DNA from: Oxalobacteraceae bacterium OTU3CINTB1 | GTDB taxonomy: Bacteria > Pseudomonadota > Gammaproteobacteria > Burkholderiales > Burkholderiaceae_D | NCBI GenBank assembly: GCA_024123955.1 | Contig: CP099652.1 | Location: forward strand, 6,386,001 to 6,450,000 | Direction of reading: 5' to 3' | DNA: 64,000 nt | Shown here: positions 62,679 to 64,000 of the stretch, piece after piece | How the letters are laid out: the number at the start of each line of letters is the position of its first letter | Position numbering within the stretch: the first letter of the stretch is position 1 | Made by a program: the position numbers and the translations under genes | The notes under the pieces: model-generated | Told to the model about the DNA's origin: nothing | Databases searched by the model: none | Seen by the model: the letters and a program-made list of their open reading frames with translations, nothing else

Positions 62679-64000
62679 TTACTTTTTGTACACGCGCTTG
62701 CCGCCCATCCAGGTCTGCAGCACCACCGTCTTGCCGATCTGCTCAGGCGCCACCTTGAATATATCGCGGTCGATCAGGATGAAATCGGCCCACTTGCCCG
62801 GCTCCAGCGAGCCGATGACGTTTTCCTGGTGGGCCGCGTACGCCGCGTCCAGGGTGAAGCAGCGGAACGCCTCGTTCATCGTCATCGCCTGGTTCTTGTA
62901 CCAGCCGCCGGCCGGCACGCCGGCGTTGTTCTGGCGCGTGACGGCGGCGTGCAAGCCCTCGAACGGATTAGGCGACTCCACCGGGAAGTCCGACCCGCAG
63001 GCGATCTTCGAGCCCTGGTCGAGGAAGGTGCGCCAGGCGTAGGCGCCCTTGATGCGCTCCGGGCCGACGCGGTGTTCGGCCATGTTCTGGTCGGACGTCG
63101 CGTGCGTGGGCTGCATCGACGGGATCACTCCCAGCGCCTTGAAACGCGGGATGTCGTCCAGCGCCACCACCTGGGCGTGCTCGATGCGGTGGCGCAGTTG
63201 CGCGTTTTTATATTTGGGGATCAGCTGCGCATAGGCGTCGAGGATCTGGCGGTTGCCGGCGTCGCCGATGGCGTGGATATTGACCTGATAGCCGGCCTTC
63301 ATCGCCTTGTTCATCTTGGCCAGCATCTCATCGTTGGGGTAGAACAGCAAGCCCTTGGTCGACGGCATATCGCTGTAGGGCGACATCAACGCCGCGCCAC
63401 GGCTACCCAGCGCGCCGTCCGAATACAGTTTGACCGCCGCCAGCGCGTAGACGTCGTTGGCGTAGGACTTGAGCGGGCCTTCCCTGGACAGTTCGTCGAA
63501 GTCGCCGGCGGTGTCGCCGATCATCGCGTAGACGCGCGCGGTCAGCTTGCCGTGGTCGGCGTAGTCGCGATACAGGTCGTCCTGCGCCACCTTGATGCCG
63601 GCGTCGTGCACGCTCGTCAGTCCCACCTTGGCCAGCGCCGCCAGCGCGTTGTCCAGCGTGCCGCGCGCCTGCGCCGGCGTCGGCAGCGGCACCACCTTGT
63701 TGACCAGCTCCATGGCGCTGTCGACCAGCACCCCGGTCGGCTTGCCGTTGGCGTCGCGCTCGATCTTGCCGCCGGCCGGGTCGGGAGTGTCCTTGTTGAT
63801 GCCGGCCATCTCCAGCGCCTTGGTGTTGACCCAGCTGGCATGGGCGTCGACCCGGTGCAGCAGCACCGGACGGTCGCCCACCACGGCGTCCAGTTCGGCG
63901 GCGGTCGGGAAGCGGCCGAGCTTCCACACCTCCTGGTTCCAGCCGTAGCCGACGATCCAGGCGTTCTTCGGGTGGCTGCGGCTAAATTCGGCCACCGCCC
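62679..64000 (-). CDS. YtcJ-like amidohydrolase (amidohydrolase 3 family), truncated at the window edge
   Basis: About 440 residues of the C-terminal part are seen; the N-terminus, with the first metal-binding HxH, lies beyond base 64000. Visible motifs are NPKNAW-like KNAWIVGYGWNQEVWK, DGALGSRGAALM, VNIHAIGDAGNRQILDAYA and HRIEHAQVV (metal His), CGSDFPVESPNPFEGL and the ending GKWADFILIDRDIF. YtcJ-type enzymes are N-substituted amide hydrolases, often exported. It reads toward hutU but is separated by 82 bases and the HutC site, so it is probably not in the hut operon. Confidence 0.85.
   Translation of the reverse strand, partial: AVAEFSRSHPKNAWIVGYGWNQEVWKLGRFPTAAELDAVVGDRPVLLHRVDAHASWVNTKALEMAGINKDTPDPAGGKIERDANGKPTGVLVDSAMELVNKVVPLPTPAQARGTLDNALAALAKVGLTSVHDAGIKVAQDDLYRDYADHGKLTARVYAMIGDTAGDFDELSREGPLKSYANDVYALAAVKLYSDGALGSRGAALMSPYSDMPSTKGLLFYPNDEMLAKMNKAMKAGYQVNIHAIGDAGNRQILDAYAQLIPKYKNAQLRHRIEHAQVVALDDIPRFKALGVIPSMQPTHATSDQNMAEHRVGPERIKGAYAWRTFLDQGSKIACGSDFPVESPNPFEGLHAAVTRQNNAGVPAGGWYKNQAMTMNEAFRCFTLDAAYAAHQENVIGSLEPGKWADFILIDRDIFKVAPEQIGKTVVLQTWMGGKRVYKK

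Overview
The window is GC-rich (about 65 %), densely coded DNA. Its gene content fits a betaproteobacterium of the Oxalobacteraceae type (Massilia/Duganella/Janthinobacterium group): a DUF2863 protein, a darP-mog pair, a paaABCDEGHIKYZ cluster with divergent paaX, a five-step hut operon and many exported peptidases. The taxonomic call is inference from protein character; no rRNA or tRNA gene was seen.

Region 1 (1-8846) looks like an extracellular nitrogen-scavenging locus. On the minus strand a TonB-dependent receptor is followed by two tandem secreted cyanophycinases and the start of an M64 peptidase. Divergently there is an M14/aspartoacylase-type enzyme, best explained as the cyanophycin dipeptide hydrolase CphZ, and a YfcC-family permease. 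Together they suggest secretion of cyanophycinase, import of beta-Asp-Arg and hydrolysis to Asp and Arg. Region 2 (8869-17102) holds a GNAT, argH, a secreted M4 protease, a PHP-domain lipoprotein, an M24 peptidase and two small membrane proteins.

Region 3 (17174-28907) is the phenylacetate catabolic operon paaABCDEGHIKYZ with divergent paaX. It lacks paaF and paaJ, and has a palindromic repeat between paaA and paaB. Region 4 (28916-42790) is mixed: DUF4160, an M14 carboxypeptidase, pmbA/darP/mog, an esterase, a frameshifted serine hydrolase, an AT-richer PIN-domain gene pair, a class III aminotransferase, a FAH-family enzyme, a prolyl 4-hydroxylase-like oxygenase, and a radical SAM aminomutase with an MFS transporter.

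Region 5 (43026-55247) holds a Cache protein and a chemoreceptor, DNA repair glycosylases, an HDOD protein, a TPR lipoprotein, a chromosomal ccdAB module, a DUF962 membrane protein, a DMT exporter, two GNATs and an SBP-permease fusion of the osmoprotectant ABC class. Region 6 (55338-64000) is the histidine utilisation operon hutU-H-G-F-D-I behind a palindromic HutC-type operator, then a truncated YtcJ-like amidohydrolase.

Palindromic REP-like repeats recur, mostly between convergent genes. Three groups are visible: long GGGGTCAAGTCT arms, short GGGTC...GACCC palindromes, and a GGCGGATTA...TAATCCGCC family. No stretch over 300 bases lacks a gene.
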